A stretch of 64,000 nt of DNA, taken from NCBI GenBank assembly GCA_008638375.1, contig CM018035.1, positions 9,265,577 to 9,329,576 on the forward strand. The letters are read 5' to 3'. The notes below the pieces were generated by a model. That model was not told the DNA's origin. It worked only from the letters and a program-made list of their open reading frames with translations, and did not search any database. The first letter of the stretch is position 1. Each line of letters begins with the position of its first letter. This document shows, piece after piece, positions 1 to 9,818 of this stretch. Position numbers and translations under genes: made by a program. Source of the stretch: Nyssa sinensis. Lineage: Eukaryota; Streptophyta; Magnoliopsida; Cornales; Nyssaceae.

Positions 1-610
1 AAACAACCCAGGGTTTTGCTCACAATTATTTTGCATCTTATCACTCGCTCTCACAAACACCATTAGTTTGCTCACTATTTTTCTTACTCTATGTTGTTGG
101 TCTCACCAATATTTTGATCTCATCACTCTTTGTTGAACGTCATTTAGCTACGATAAAACCTTGGAGTTATTCAACCTAGTTGTCGACCCATCACTGGACA
201 CCTTAGACGCATATTTTTTTTGACAAAGGTTAGTGTTACTTCTACATAATTCTTGGTTATTTGATTGATAGTGTGTATTCAAATTTTATGATTTTGGAGG
301 ATTGATGGGTATCAAATTTAATAAATTCTCTACATTATTCTTGGTGGTTTGGACAAGTACTGCTCACTATGCATGTGTTTTATCTTATTCCATATGTAAC
401 CCCACACATATGTTTGATAAAAGTCCCCAACGAATGTGGCTTCTTGATTGCTAAACGCTACTCGTATGGCTTTTGAATTCGCAGGCATCAAACCTGTATT
501 TAAACATATGTAAACACCACAGCAATTGACTTCTTACTTCCACTCAATACCTCTCTATATTCTATTTCAGTTCAATTCTTGGAGTTTTGTTAAACTTGTA
601 GAATTCTTAC
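1..610. other. intergenic, no gene recognised
   Basis: AT-rich sequence with no long reading frame and no recognised repeat. Nothing here supports a gene call. Confidence 0.5.
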
Positions 611-1225
611 TCATGCTGGAGAAGTTTTTGAAAGGTTATTACAAATTTAGGTTTTGCTTCTGTTTGTGAAAAAGTAGAAGAGGGGTTTCCCTTTATACCG
701 AATAAAGTTGATAGCAGACTAGCATGTTTGACGGGCGGCATAGACCAAAAAAACACTCGTTCTCACCTTTTTTTAACAGAGCTCTCACCAGCGTAGGAGA
801 GAATCGCATGATGGCCCCGCGATTCCGAGCCCCCCTGGGAGTCCCAAATATACCCTTAGAAGTTTACCTGGATAAATTGATGACGAGTGTTCCTAGCCTA
901 CCACAACAGCCTCATTGCTGGAGAAGTTTTTGAAAGGTCACTAGTAATTAGTTTTGCTTCTGTTTGTCAAAAAGTAGAAGAGGGGTTGCCCTTTATACCG
1001 AATAAAGTTGATAGTAGACTTAGAGCATGTTTGGCAGCTGGCTAAACCAAAAAACGCAGGTCCATTCTACCTTTCCTCGATGGAACTTTCACCAGCTTAG
1101 TGGAGAATCCCGTGATGACCTCACGATTTCAAGCTTCCCACAGAGTGCCAAACACACCCAAAGTAGTTTACTGAATAGAGTGATGATGTGTATTCCTAGC
1201 CTATCACATCAACCTCATTGTTAGA
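611..1225 (+). repeat. tandem duplication, unit about 302 bp, two diverged copies
   Basis: The block starting near 615 (GCTGGAGAAGTTTTTGAAAG) recurs at 917, and the two copies stay alignable through the shared stretch GAATAAAGTTGATAG (about 700 and 1000) to the CCTCATTG motif that closes each unit. Inside each unit is a MITE-like segment opening GCATGTTTG; in copy 2 it closes with GCCAAACACACCC, which is partly inverted to the opening. Short reading frames of 65-69 aa in each copy are not similar enough in protein to suggest coding. Likely a duplicated transposon-bearing segment. Confidence 0.75.
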
Positions 1226-2046
1226 GAATAAAATCAACATATTGCTTAAAACTTAAAAAGGATAAGAAAAAAGACATGATTTCGAATAACTTTTAGTATG
1301 CATGATTGCATCCTAGGTGAGATGTAGTAGAAAAGGTCATTTCTTACTCCATTACTTCTTAAATGAACCTAATTTTTACCAAGCTCAGGTTGAGCAATTC
1401 GGTATTTGAACCATCACATCTAGTCTTCAAAACTGAATCCGTTTGGAAGAGTTTCAAATTTTTAAAAATAATTGATTATTAGAGAATGAATTTTGAAGAA
1501 TATAATCAATTTTTTATTTGAGTATTTGATAAAAAAATACGTAGAAGTGATTCTAACTGTCAATTTCTCTTTTAATCTTTTATATTGTGTATATTAATTA
1601 ATGTGTAAGTGGTGTGTTTCCGAGATAAAAGTGAAACTTATTTTTGAGAAGTTGAATTTTTTAGCTTCTCCAAATCATGGTTTTAAAATCAAGATTTTGT
1701 GGGTTCTATTGCAAAAGCTGGTTTTAAAAAAATTAACCAAAACACCTTAAAAATTGATTTAATACTATTTGATGCACCAAAACTATGATTTCGGTAGGGC
1801 CAACGTTCCCAAACGGGCACACCTACCTGTTTGGATAACTACATTCATACCCTTGTGCCTGTCAGGGCATTTTATGCATTGAAGGCACCATGAAACATTT
1901 ACACAAGGGATTTGGAAATAACATCCAATATGGGATTAGTTTGAGTATACTACTTGCAAGCAACAATCTTCATTTACTGAGATATTATTACACTAACATT
2001 CATAATTAAATTAGTATGCTTTCTTATATATGCTAGGACTCGTGGC

Positions 2047-2081
<35 letters not shown>

Positions 2082-2920
2082 TTGTACATTTAAATGTTTG
2101 GCATAATCTAATAAAACTTTCATTTTCCCCCTATAAATAGCTTGTACATTTAAGGATATCTTTGGTCACTGCCAAATATTTAGGATTTCTTTGTTGGGTT
2201 GAGTTTAAATTAATTAGTGCTTCAATTTTATTTTTGTACATTTAAGGATATCTTTTGCTCAACTCGCAAATACTTGGATATATTTATAACTAATTTAAGA
2301 AGTGTTGTGTCATTTAAAAAAATTCAATCTCAAGTTTTGTATCTTTTGATGTAGTGAGTTTTAAGATTTGGAAGACAAAAATAATCAAACCCACTCTAGA
2401 TTGAAACCTACCACTCTTCCACTCATAAATATAGTTGCTGTGAAGTGATTGACGTAAAAAACTACTTTACACGTTAAGGAGACTAAACTAGCTTATATTT
2501 TTCTTATGCAGTGATTTTTAGGGTTCGAAGGAAAAAAAATATCTAAAAATAGTCAAATTGATTTCAGGATTGAGACTTCCTCGCTCCATCACCTATAAAT
2601 ATAATTGAATTGATCGATTGGAAAAATGTAAGGCCAAAGAGTACTTTGTAAGTTAAAAAGACCGAACATAGTTATATGTTCTAACAAAGGTATTTTCGTA
2701 AAAGACTAATTTTAAAAACGTATTTTTAAGAGACTATTTTTAACTTAAACTACTTTACTTATTTAAAACAAGTACTTTTTTTTTTTTTTGAAATGATGTT
2801 TCTAATATAAAATATGATACAAAAGTGTTTTTTTGAAAAAGAAAATGTTTTTGAAAATGATTTGAATACGAAAAATCAATAAAAAATGATGCGAATCTGA
2901 AAAATATTTAGAAATAGATA
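1226..2920. other. intergenic, AT-rich with degenerate repeats
   Basis: No gene recognised. It holds a (TA)n microsatellite at about 2048-2079, a possible old MITE between about 1437 and 1835 (CCGTTTGGAA at one end, TTCCCAAACGGG at the other, no clear target duplication), and two diverged copies of TACATTTAAGGATATCTTT at about 2145 and 2238. Confidence 0.45.
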
Positions 2921-3070
2921 ATTATACTAGTCTCTTTTGAGTTATCTAATAATTACAAAAGCCTCTCTTATATTGTTTGAAATTACATTAAGCCCTCCTT
3001 TGTTATGCTAACAATATACACATTCTTCCCTCCGTAATACTATTAACGATATTAGAATTTCAATCAAATT
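2921..3070 (+). repeat. single arm of a Mutator-like foldback MITE
   Basis: The phrase order ATTATACTAGTCTC, then TAATTACAAAAGCCTC, then GAAATTACATTAAGCCCTCC matches the left inverted end of the complete copies at 21718, 25606 and 42093. No matching right arm lies downstream, so this is a truncated copy. Confidence 0.6.
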
Positions 3071-3107
3071 ATTTTATATGACTAAAATATCTTTACAAAG
3101 ATCATAA

Positions 3108-3208
3108 GAGCAACTGTATGGACGGGATTCATTTTTTTGACCCAAAACATTTATTTTATGAGCAACTATATGGACGGGATTCATTTTTTTGACCCAAAAC
3201 ATTTATTT
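3108..3208 (+). repeat. 52-bp tandem duplication
   Basis: GAGCAACTGTATGGACGGG at 3108 is repeated as GAGCAACTATATGGACGGG at 3160. The rest of the unit, including the TTTTTTTGACCCAAAACATT block, is identical. Near-identity indicates a recent event. Confidence 0.9.
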
Positions 3209-3519
3209 GGGTGCTGTATTTATGCATATTAATTCAACAATGATATACAAAAAGTGTATTTATTTTATATTTTAATATATTTTTATCTTTTTTTTTCCCT
3301 CTTTTTCACCAACATACATTTTTCTTTCTCTTTCAAATAATTTTTGAATCCCTTCTCTCTCTCTCTCTCTTTCTACTAGACGCATCTACTTAGATGCAAA
3401 TATACATTTACCTTTACATTATTTATGAATTAAATTCAAAATAAATACAATAATAAGTTCTCTTTTAAAAGACAAATATTAACAGTCGAAAGGCATGACT
3501 CTCTGAATAAATCCACTTT

Positions 3520-3829
3520 TCAAATTACTCTAAGAGAGATTTCTTTAATTAATTAGAAAAAGTTAATATAATTATTTATAAAAAAAAGAATAAATTCATA
3601 TTGAAAAAAAGAATAATAATATCTGAAAAACCGGTCTAATTATTCTTTTTTTTTAAAAAAAAAGATAAGACGACAGTGGTCAAAATTACTCTAAGAGAGA
3701 TTTCTTTAATTAATTAGAAAAAGTTAATATAATTATTTATAAAAAAAATAAAAAGAATAATAATATCTGAAAAACCAGTCTAATTATTCTTTTTTTTTAA
3801 AAAAAAAAAGATAAGACGACAGTGGTCAA
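3520..3829 (+). repeat. about 160-bp tandem duplication upstream of the ARO gene
   Basis: The unit opening ATTACTCTAAGAGAGATTTC occurs at about 3524 and 3685, and both copies end with AGATAAGACGACAGTGGTC. The second copy lacks a short A-rich segment of the first. Between these marks the copies are nearly identical. The pair ends about 350 bp upstream of the ARO start codon, so it lies in the promoter-proximal region. Confidence 0.9.
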
Positions 3830-4177
3830 AATTCCAAGTGAAGTGGCCGTGTGGTTGAACAATGTTGGTAATCCAGCGCACTGCGTGAACCCCATTGGTT
3901 TATTGACTGACTGCTCATTCCTTAGTGAATAAAAAAGTCCATTGCTGGGTCCATTTCACACCTTCGGCGTTATTCCTCTCCAAAAAGCAATTTTTCAAAA
4001 CCATTACTTTAACAGAAATTCTGAGCAGAGCCAGAGAAAGTTGTCTTTTTTTTATTCTTCAATTTCTCTGTCTTGGATTCTCTGAGCCTCAAAAAAATAG
4101 TAGAAAACACTGTTGACTGTTCTAGGTTTCTCTCTGTCTCTCTCGCTCTCTCATTTTCCCAAATTCATCTGCCGAAA
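3830..4177 (+). promoter_or_regulatory. presumed promoter and 5' leader of the ARO gene
   Basis: This is the sequence between the tandem duplication and the start codon. The last 50 bases are a CT-rich run (4127-4160), a common feature of plant 5' leaders. Two ATGs occur just upstream: one at 4073 in frame with the coding region and one at 4113 in another frame. No TATA box or transcription start can be fixed by eye. Confidence 0.4.
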
Positions 4178-5986
4178 ATGGCTGAAGAAGAGAAGACAAT
4201 TCAAGAAGAGCTTCAATTCCCAATACTACTCGCTGACCGACTTATTAAATCGGCCCAAGAAGCTGAGTCATCCAAGCTCGACTGCACCGAACTCGCCAGA
4301 CAAGCCGAATCCCTCTCCAACCTGCTCCGATCCACCGTCCGACTCACTGCCTCCACCCAGTCTCTCTACGAGCGCCCCTTACGCCGGATCCTGACCGATG
4401 TCACCAAGAACCTCGAGCGCGCCGTAACCCTAGTACGCAAGTGCAAGCATAGCGGCGTCCTCCGCCAGGTCTTTGCTATCACCACCACTGCCGACTTCCG
4501 GAAGGTCTCGAACCTTCTTGAATCGTCCATCGCCGATATTAAGTGGTTTCTTTCTATCTTCGACTCTGATGGCGGCGCTGACATCTCTCTCCCTCCCATC
4601 GCTCAGAACGATCCTATTCTCGCTTGGGTTTGGTCTTACATCGCTTCGCTCCAAATGGGTCAGCTCCGCGACCGCACCGATGCGGCCACCGAGCTCGCCT
4701 CGCTTGCCAGCGATAACGACCGGAACAAGAAAATGATAGCGGAAGAAGGTGGAATTGTACCTTTATTGAAGTTGCTTAAAGAAGGGACTTCGCCCGAGGC
4801 ACAAATTGCCGCTGCCACTGCTTTGTTTAATTTGGGAAATGATCAGGAGAGGGTCCGGTTCATCGCGAGCGAGCTCGCTGTGCCGATAATAGTGCAGGTT
4901 CTAGGAGATTCGCCTATGAGAGTTCAGGTTTCCGTTGCAGATTTGGTTTCCAGGATGGCGGAGATGGACCCAGGCGTGCAGGAGGACTTTGCCAGAGAGA
5001 ACGTGACAAGGCCACTCGTGACTTCGTTGTCTATGGATATAGTTCTCGATGATCCTAAGCTTCAGTCGGCTAAAACTAGTATACATTCACTTGTTCAGAT
5101 TAATAAGGAATTAGCAAGAAACCCAATGAACCACAGTATGCATTCGAATTCGTCTTCGTCTTTGCATTCCGACGGCAGTAGTCGGGGCGGGCACTATAAG
5201 AAAGAAAGGGAGGTTGAGCCACCGGAGGTGAGACTTCGACTGAAGACTAGTTGTGCCAAGGCCTTGTGGAAACTCTCAAAAGAGAGTTTGTTAACTAGTC
5301 GGAAGATTACTGAGACAAAAGGATTGATTTGTTTGGCGAAGCTCATTGAGAAGGAAAGAGGGGAATTGCAGTTTAATTGTTTGATGACAGTGATGGAGAT
5401 AGCTGCGGTAGCAGAATCCAATGCTGAGTTAAGACGTGCGTCTTTCAAGCCTAATTCTCCTGCTGCAAAGGCGGTGTTGGATCAGCTTTTAAGGGTGATA
5501 AATGAAGAAAGCGATCAGACATTGCTAATTCCCACTATAAAATCAATTGGGTCTTTGGCCCGAACATTCCCTGCAAAGGAGACTAGAATAATTGGTCCCT
5601 TGGTTGCCCAGCTTGGCCATAGGAGTACAGATGTGACCACAGAAGCTGCAATTGCTCTGGGGAAATTTGTATCTCCTGACAATTTTAACTGCGTGGAGCA
5701 CTCAAAGGCGATTATCGAGTTTGAAGGAGTCCCTCGTCTAATGAATCTGCTGAAGACCAATGATCGGGGTCAAGTGCATGAACTTGTATTGCTATGTTAC
5801 CTTTCATTACATGTTGGTAACAGCAAGGCTCTTGAACAAGCAAGAGCATTGACTGTTCTGGAGGGGAAAGCTCGTTTTGTGCTGGCTCAATATCCTGATT
5901 TGAGGGACTTGTTTGCCAAGGCTATTCATCATCTCGCTCTCTACCAGGCTGGAGCCCTTACTCACAGACCAGCTTATGCACCGTAA
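4178..5986 (+). CDS. ARMADILLO-REPEAT-ONLY (ARO) family protein, ARO4-like
   Basis: A single uninterrupted reading frame of 602 aa. Residues 1-130 form a helical N-terminal domain (ADRLIKSAQEAESSK near residue 19, then RKCKHSGVLRQVF). Armadillo-type helices start near 160 (DRTDAATELASLASDNDRNK, GGIVPLLKLL) and run to about 310. A Ser/His-rich linker follows at about 315-345, then more helical repeats to about 590. Length and block order match plant ARO proteins, which have armadillo repeats and no U-box; Arabidopsis members act in polar growth of pollen tubes and root hairs through RAC/ROP signalling. The length and the NDPILAWVW block suggest the shorter ARO4-type branch, an inference from memory. 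I chose ATG 4178 (context gaaaATGGC) because the acidic MAEEEK start fits the family; an in-frame ATG at 4073 would add 35 atypical residues. Confidence 0.9.
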   Translation: MAEEEKTIQEELQFPILLADRLIKSAQEAESSKLDCTELARQAESLSNLLRSTVRLTASTQSLYERPLRRILTDVTKNLERAVTLVRKCKHSGVLRQVFAITTTADFRKVSNLLESSIADIKWFLSIFDSDGGADISLPPIAQNDPILAWVWSYIASLQMGQLRDRTDAATELASLASDNDRNKKMIAEEGGIVPLLKLLKEGTSPEAQIAAATALFNLGNDQERVRFIASELAVPIIVQVLGDSPMRVQVSVADLVSRMAEMDPGVQEDFARENVTRPLVTSLSMDIVLDDPKLQSAKTSIHSLVQINKELARNPMNHSMHSNSSSSLHSDGSSRGGHYKKEREVEPPEVRLRLKTSCAKALWKLSKESLLTSRKITETKGLICLAKLIEKERGELQFNCLMTVMEIAAVAESNAELRRASFKPNSPAAKAVLDQLLRVINEESDQTLLIPTIKSIGSLARTFPAKETRIIGPLVAQLGHRSTDVTTEAAIALGKFVSPDNFNCVEHSKAIIEFEGVPRLMNLLKTNDRGQVHELVLLCYLSLHVGNSKALEQARALTVLEGKARFVLAQYPDLRDLFAKAIHHLALYQAGALTHRPAYAP

Positions 5987-6400
5987 ATGTCCAATTTTTG
6001 CAGCAAAAACATTTCATTCATGTGGATTTGTTTTGGGACTGTAATGTACATGGTACGTAATGTTACATTGTGAAGTGTGAACACGGCGAAATCAAGGGCT
6101 GACGATACGGATGATAAGCTCAATTGATCATTTGAGTAAATGTGTTGATTCATTATCCTAATAGAGATGAGTTGATGTTTGGAAAATGTTTTGATCCTTC
6201 TAATATGTAAAAAATAAAAAAAGAAATACCACGTTCTTGTTATTTCTTTGTGGTTCTCTCCATCTTTGCATGATGTTTTTGTTCTCTCTCTTTCTCTCTA
6301 TCTATATTGATCTCTGGGCTAAGATCCCATTCAGATGGTTTGATTTCAACATATATCTGTCAGTTTAAAAGATAAAAGAGGTGATAAGTAACGTTTAATT
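5987..6400 (+). other. 3' flank of the ARO gene
   Basis: T-rich sequence after the TAA stop with several A-rich patches, for example near 6208-6225. It probably contains the 3' UTR and poly(A) site, but no site can be placed confidently. Confidence 0.4.
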
Positions 6401-7746
6401 ACTTATATGATGTTAGGATTTTTTTAATCATATTCTTTGCTAATGATTTGAACAGGCTAGTTTTTCAAACTGGACTAAAATTTGTGCAACAGCTTTAGGG
6501 GCCAATTTTATAGTAAGCTCACTGCTGTTGTTATTGTTACTATATTTCACGGTTTAAAGCTAAGGTGTTTTTCATTTTTTAATTTTGGGAGCACTTGCTT
6601 TTGAGAGAAAAGCCGTAACCAATGTTTGCTTTTATAGCAATATAGGCAATTTTGAAATGCTAATCAAACAGTGTCTTAACATAATCATTATATTGAATTA
6701 TGTAAGAACTGTGGTTGATGCTTCCGCTTTTTCTCTGCATGTCTTATGTTCTATTGGGAGTTATTGATCTGGTTATGATGCATAAATCAACCGCATACTT
6801 GAGTTCTTAGTTTAAAAAAATTTGGATTGTCCTGTTGTGTCAGGAGTAATTGTTTATGAACTTCTCAAGTTTTTTCTACTGCATTTCATCCATTTCTTCA
6901 TTTGCTTGATTCAGTTATTTCATGGACAACTTTTTTAGCTATATAATGCAGATCTTGTTGCGTTTGAGTCTTGACAATGACATATTTTATCTCATAGCTG
7001 TTTGCCAAGCACATGGAGATGAGGATACCACGGATCAGACACATCAAGGAGGTATGATGTACATGGCATATTTTCTCATACTGCAAGAAATTTTCCACCT
7101 TTTTTTTCTCAAGTGTTTAACGATGATAGAGATTCACTCATTAGTTCGTTAGGGTATATATATATATATAACTTAATTTGTCTATTATATTGTTGTATGC
7201 TATTTTGAAGAAATACAAGATATGAAAAAGATGTAACATGTTACATGTATTAAGTGTCCAGATTATATAGAACAGAAATAGATCAGTCTAACCAGTGGGT
7301 GTTGAAAGAGGTTTTGTGTGGAAACATCTAGTCATCTATAAAATCAAATAGTTGCAGTCTATGTAAGATCATTGTATCTTTGATAGTGTGAAGTGTCGAA
7401 TACAGGTGTTTTCCACCTTATAAATTTTGGGTTGTGCTTATGGTTTTTTTTTTATTAATGTGCAGATTACTGTAAAGTTGATGAAATAGCCTAGGGGATA
7501 AAAAAATGGTATGTCAACTGCAATCTGTAGACACAATTATGGAACACTGCAATGCTAAAGCCACAGGAGACATGAAGTTTTAAGTGACATTGCCACACTA
7601 CTCACACAAGCCTTGCAAGCTAAGTTAAATCATCAGTCTTGTTAGTGGGGCCTTCACATGAAAAGGAGACCTCTTCTGCCACCAGTCATGTGGTGCAAGC
7701 CTGTCTTTATGCTAAAACCCAAGTGAGATCATGTGGATCAAGTGCT
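6401..7746. other. intergenic, no gene recognised
   Basis: AT-rich with short reading frames only. A segment near 7000-7052 lies between a CATAG and a GAGGTATGATG and could look like a small exon, but none of its frames is recognisable. A (TA)n run is at about 7155-7170. Confidence 0.4.
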
Positions 7747-8240
7747 AGGAATGGCAATGGGCAGGTTTAGGATGTGGCTCCCTCTTTTGAACCATCCATG
7801 GTTAGAATGGACACCTTTCCAAGCCCATCCCAACACTGTCAAGGGGGCGGGGCAGGGCAGAGGCACAGAGCATATATTTCTTACAGGTCCCATTTGTGTA
7901 CCTCCTGTCAAAAATCTTTGAACACAACTTGATGCGGCACCAAATGAATGGAGCATACCCTTTCTCATGAAGGGCTTTGCATATGATATGCTCCCACCAG
8001 AAGAAGAAAAAAATCTATATTTATATCCATGTAAATATAATAAACTAGTCAAATACTACATGGCAGTTGCCTATTATTGCAGCCATGTTGGCATGCCTAG
8101 AAAAAGAGCTCATTTCAAGGCTGGTTTAGATTGTGCTCATCTCATGTTGGTACCAATATATCCAGGGAGGGTTAACTAGATTCCAACCCTACCAAACCGA
8201 AGTTTGGATTTTAAACTCAGACCATGCCTTTCCCATCCCT
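7747..8240. repeat. possible hAT-like MITE, about 0.5 kb
   Basis: The left edge AGGAATGGCAATGGGC is roughly inverted at the right edge (CATGCCTTTCCCATCCCT). The same kind of left end, GAATGGCAACGGGGCGG, occurs at 56321. G-rich and C-rich subterminal blocks face each other. No clean target duplication was found, so the limits are uncertain. The reading frames inside (62-104 aa) are not conserved with any known protein that I can see. Confidence 0.5.
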
Positions 8241-9590
8241 AGTTTTAGGCATCTTATACCTGTCCCAGTAGGGATGATGTAGGGCTATTACAAGTAAAAA
8301 AAAAACAGCCCATTGCTATTCCATGCCCCAACCCAGGCACATCGGTCCATGCCCCAGCCCAATAGGCTCCATATTGACATGCCACATATATACTTCACAA
8401 AGTTCATCACCTCTACTTTCCAGCGTCGCCTATGCAGAGACACATAGCCCCACTTGTTCCTCCAGTTTTTAGCCACACATGAGAAGAACACACAATGCAT
8501 GCCTCATGAATTCCTTCCAATCATTTCTTAGGTTTGACGGGGGATTATGGGGATTGTGGGCTACTTATCTTTTTAGTAATGGGATGGACTAGTGACATAT
8601 AAGTTCTGGTTTAGGGGAAGGGAATGGGTGCCCTTTATGGAGCTCCCCCTTATTAGTGTACTATAAAAGGTCATGTGAACAACACACACACACACACACA
8701 CACATTAATGGTATCTATTTACGCCAATACCATGTTTGTCTGAGATGTCTCTGAATGAAACTGCCTATAAATGATTTTGTCATGGACGTCGATCATGGAG
8801 AGCTTGTAGTTTTATGGTTTTAATTAATGAACAAATGTTACAAAAGTGTATGGGATTTGTTGATGAAAAGGGCTTGACTTGATTTTCAAAGTAACAGATA
8901 GTAAATTTCAGAAGAAAAAAAAAGGTATACTGGAATATGTGGACGACAGAAGTTTTTAATATTTTTAGTGTTAAATTAAAGGCAGGTAATTGTTTAGGGT
9001 TGATTAAGGCTAGTGTAGTAAGATTTTGGGGTAAAATAGGGCTGTGAACATTAACCTAGAATGCTAGTAAAGAGAAGAGGGAGAAAGGGAGGAGGAGGAG
9101 GAGAAGAATTTAGGAACCTTACTATTGAATAACAAGGACTTATGAACAATAACCTATGCTTAACATCACAACACAATCTAAAATCTCATAAACCCAACTC
9201 CATTGAATTAAAAGATAATTTAGGTATCTATAGGGTATTTGGGTTTTTTTTTAAATTATTATGAGGGCTTAATAATTTTTTTTCCCAACTATCTAGGGTT
9301 TGGCTGCATAGATAGTTACAAGGACTAAAATAGGAAAGTTTGACTAGTAAAGGTAGAATAGATTTACTAAAGAGCCCAATATAAAGATCTAATAACAAAA
9401 CTTGACCCAAAAAATTAAAATTCATAGACCTCTATTGCTGATCATGTCTAGCAAATTATAAAAAAAAAAAAAAAAAACAATTATCTCTCTTAAAACTTGA
9501 TAAATAAAACGATGCTAATAGCATATTGACCTAAACTTGATTTTGTGAGGTTCCGGGCATGCTTCATGTGAAATTTCCCAATATGTTGTT
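8241..9590. other. intergenic with an (AC)n microsatellite
   Basis: No gene recognised. An (AC)n run is at about 8681-8704 and a 19-base A run is near 9460. Confidence 0.45.
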
Positions 9591-9818
9591 GTTGTTACTT
9601 GTCTTAAAAAAAAAAAGTTGGTCTTGTTATCATGCTCTGCATCACATGTTGAAAGCTCATGGTTACACTTGTATTGTGTTATTTTGCTCCCCAGGCCTCT
9701 TAACTATGTTACTTGTCAGAAAAAAAGTAGTGGTTCTTGTTATCATGCTCTGCATCACATGTTGCAAGCTCATGGTTACACTTGCATTGTGTTCTTTTGC
9801 TCTCAAAGCCTTTAGCTA
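9591..9818 (+). repeat. 114-bp tandem duplication
   Basis: TTACTTGTC at 9595 recurs at 9709. The following block, with CTTGTTATCATGCTCTGCAT and CTCATGGTTACACTTG, is nearly identical in both copies. A 126-aa open frame spans both copies but is only the translation of the repeat. Confidence 0.9.

Noticed and set aside
4073..4177. In-frame upstream ATG that would extend the ARO protein by 35 residues
   Set aside because: The extension is Ser/Leu-rich, encoded by CT-rich leader DNA, and unlike the acidic family N-terminus; the 4178 start is better. A ribosome profile would settle it.
4366..5760. Minus-strand and other-frame open frames of 61-93 aa across the ARO coding region
   Set aside because: They are shadows of the codon structure of the real gene.
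7738..8179. 62-, 70- and 104-aa frames as a small gene
   Set aside because: They sit inside a MITE-like repeat and have no domain or splice partner.
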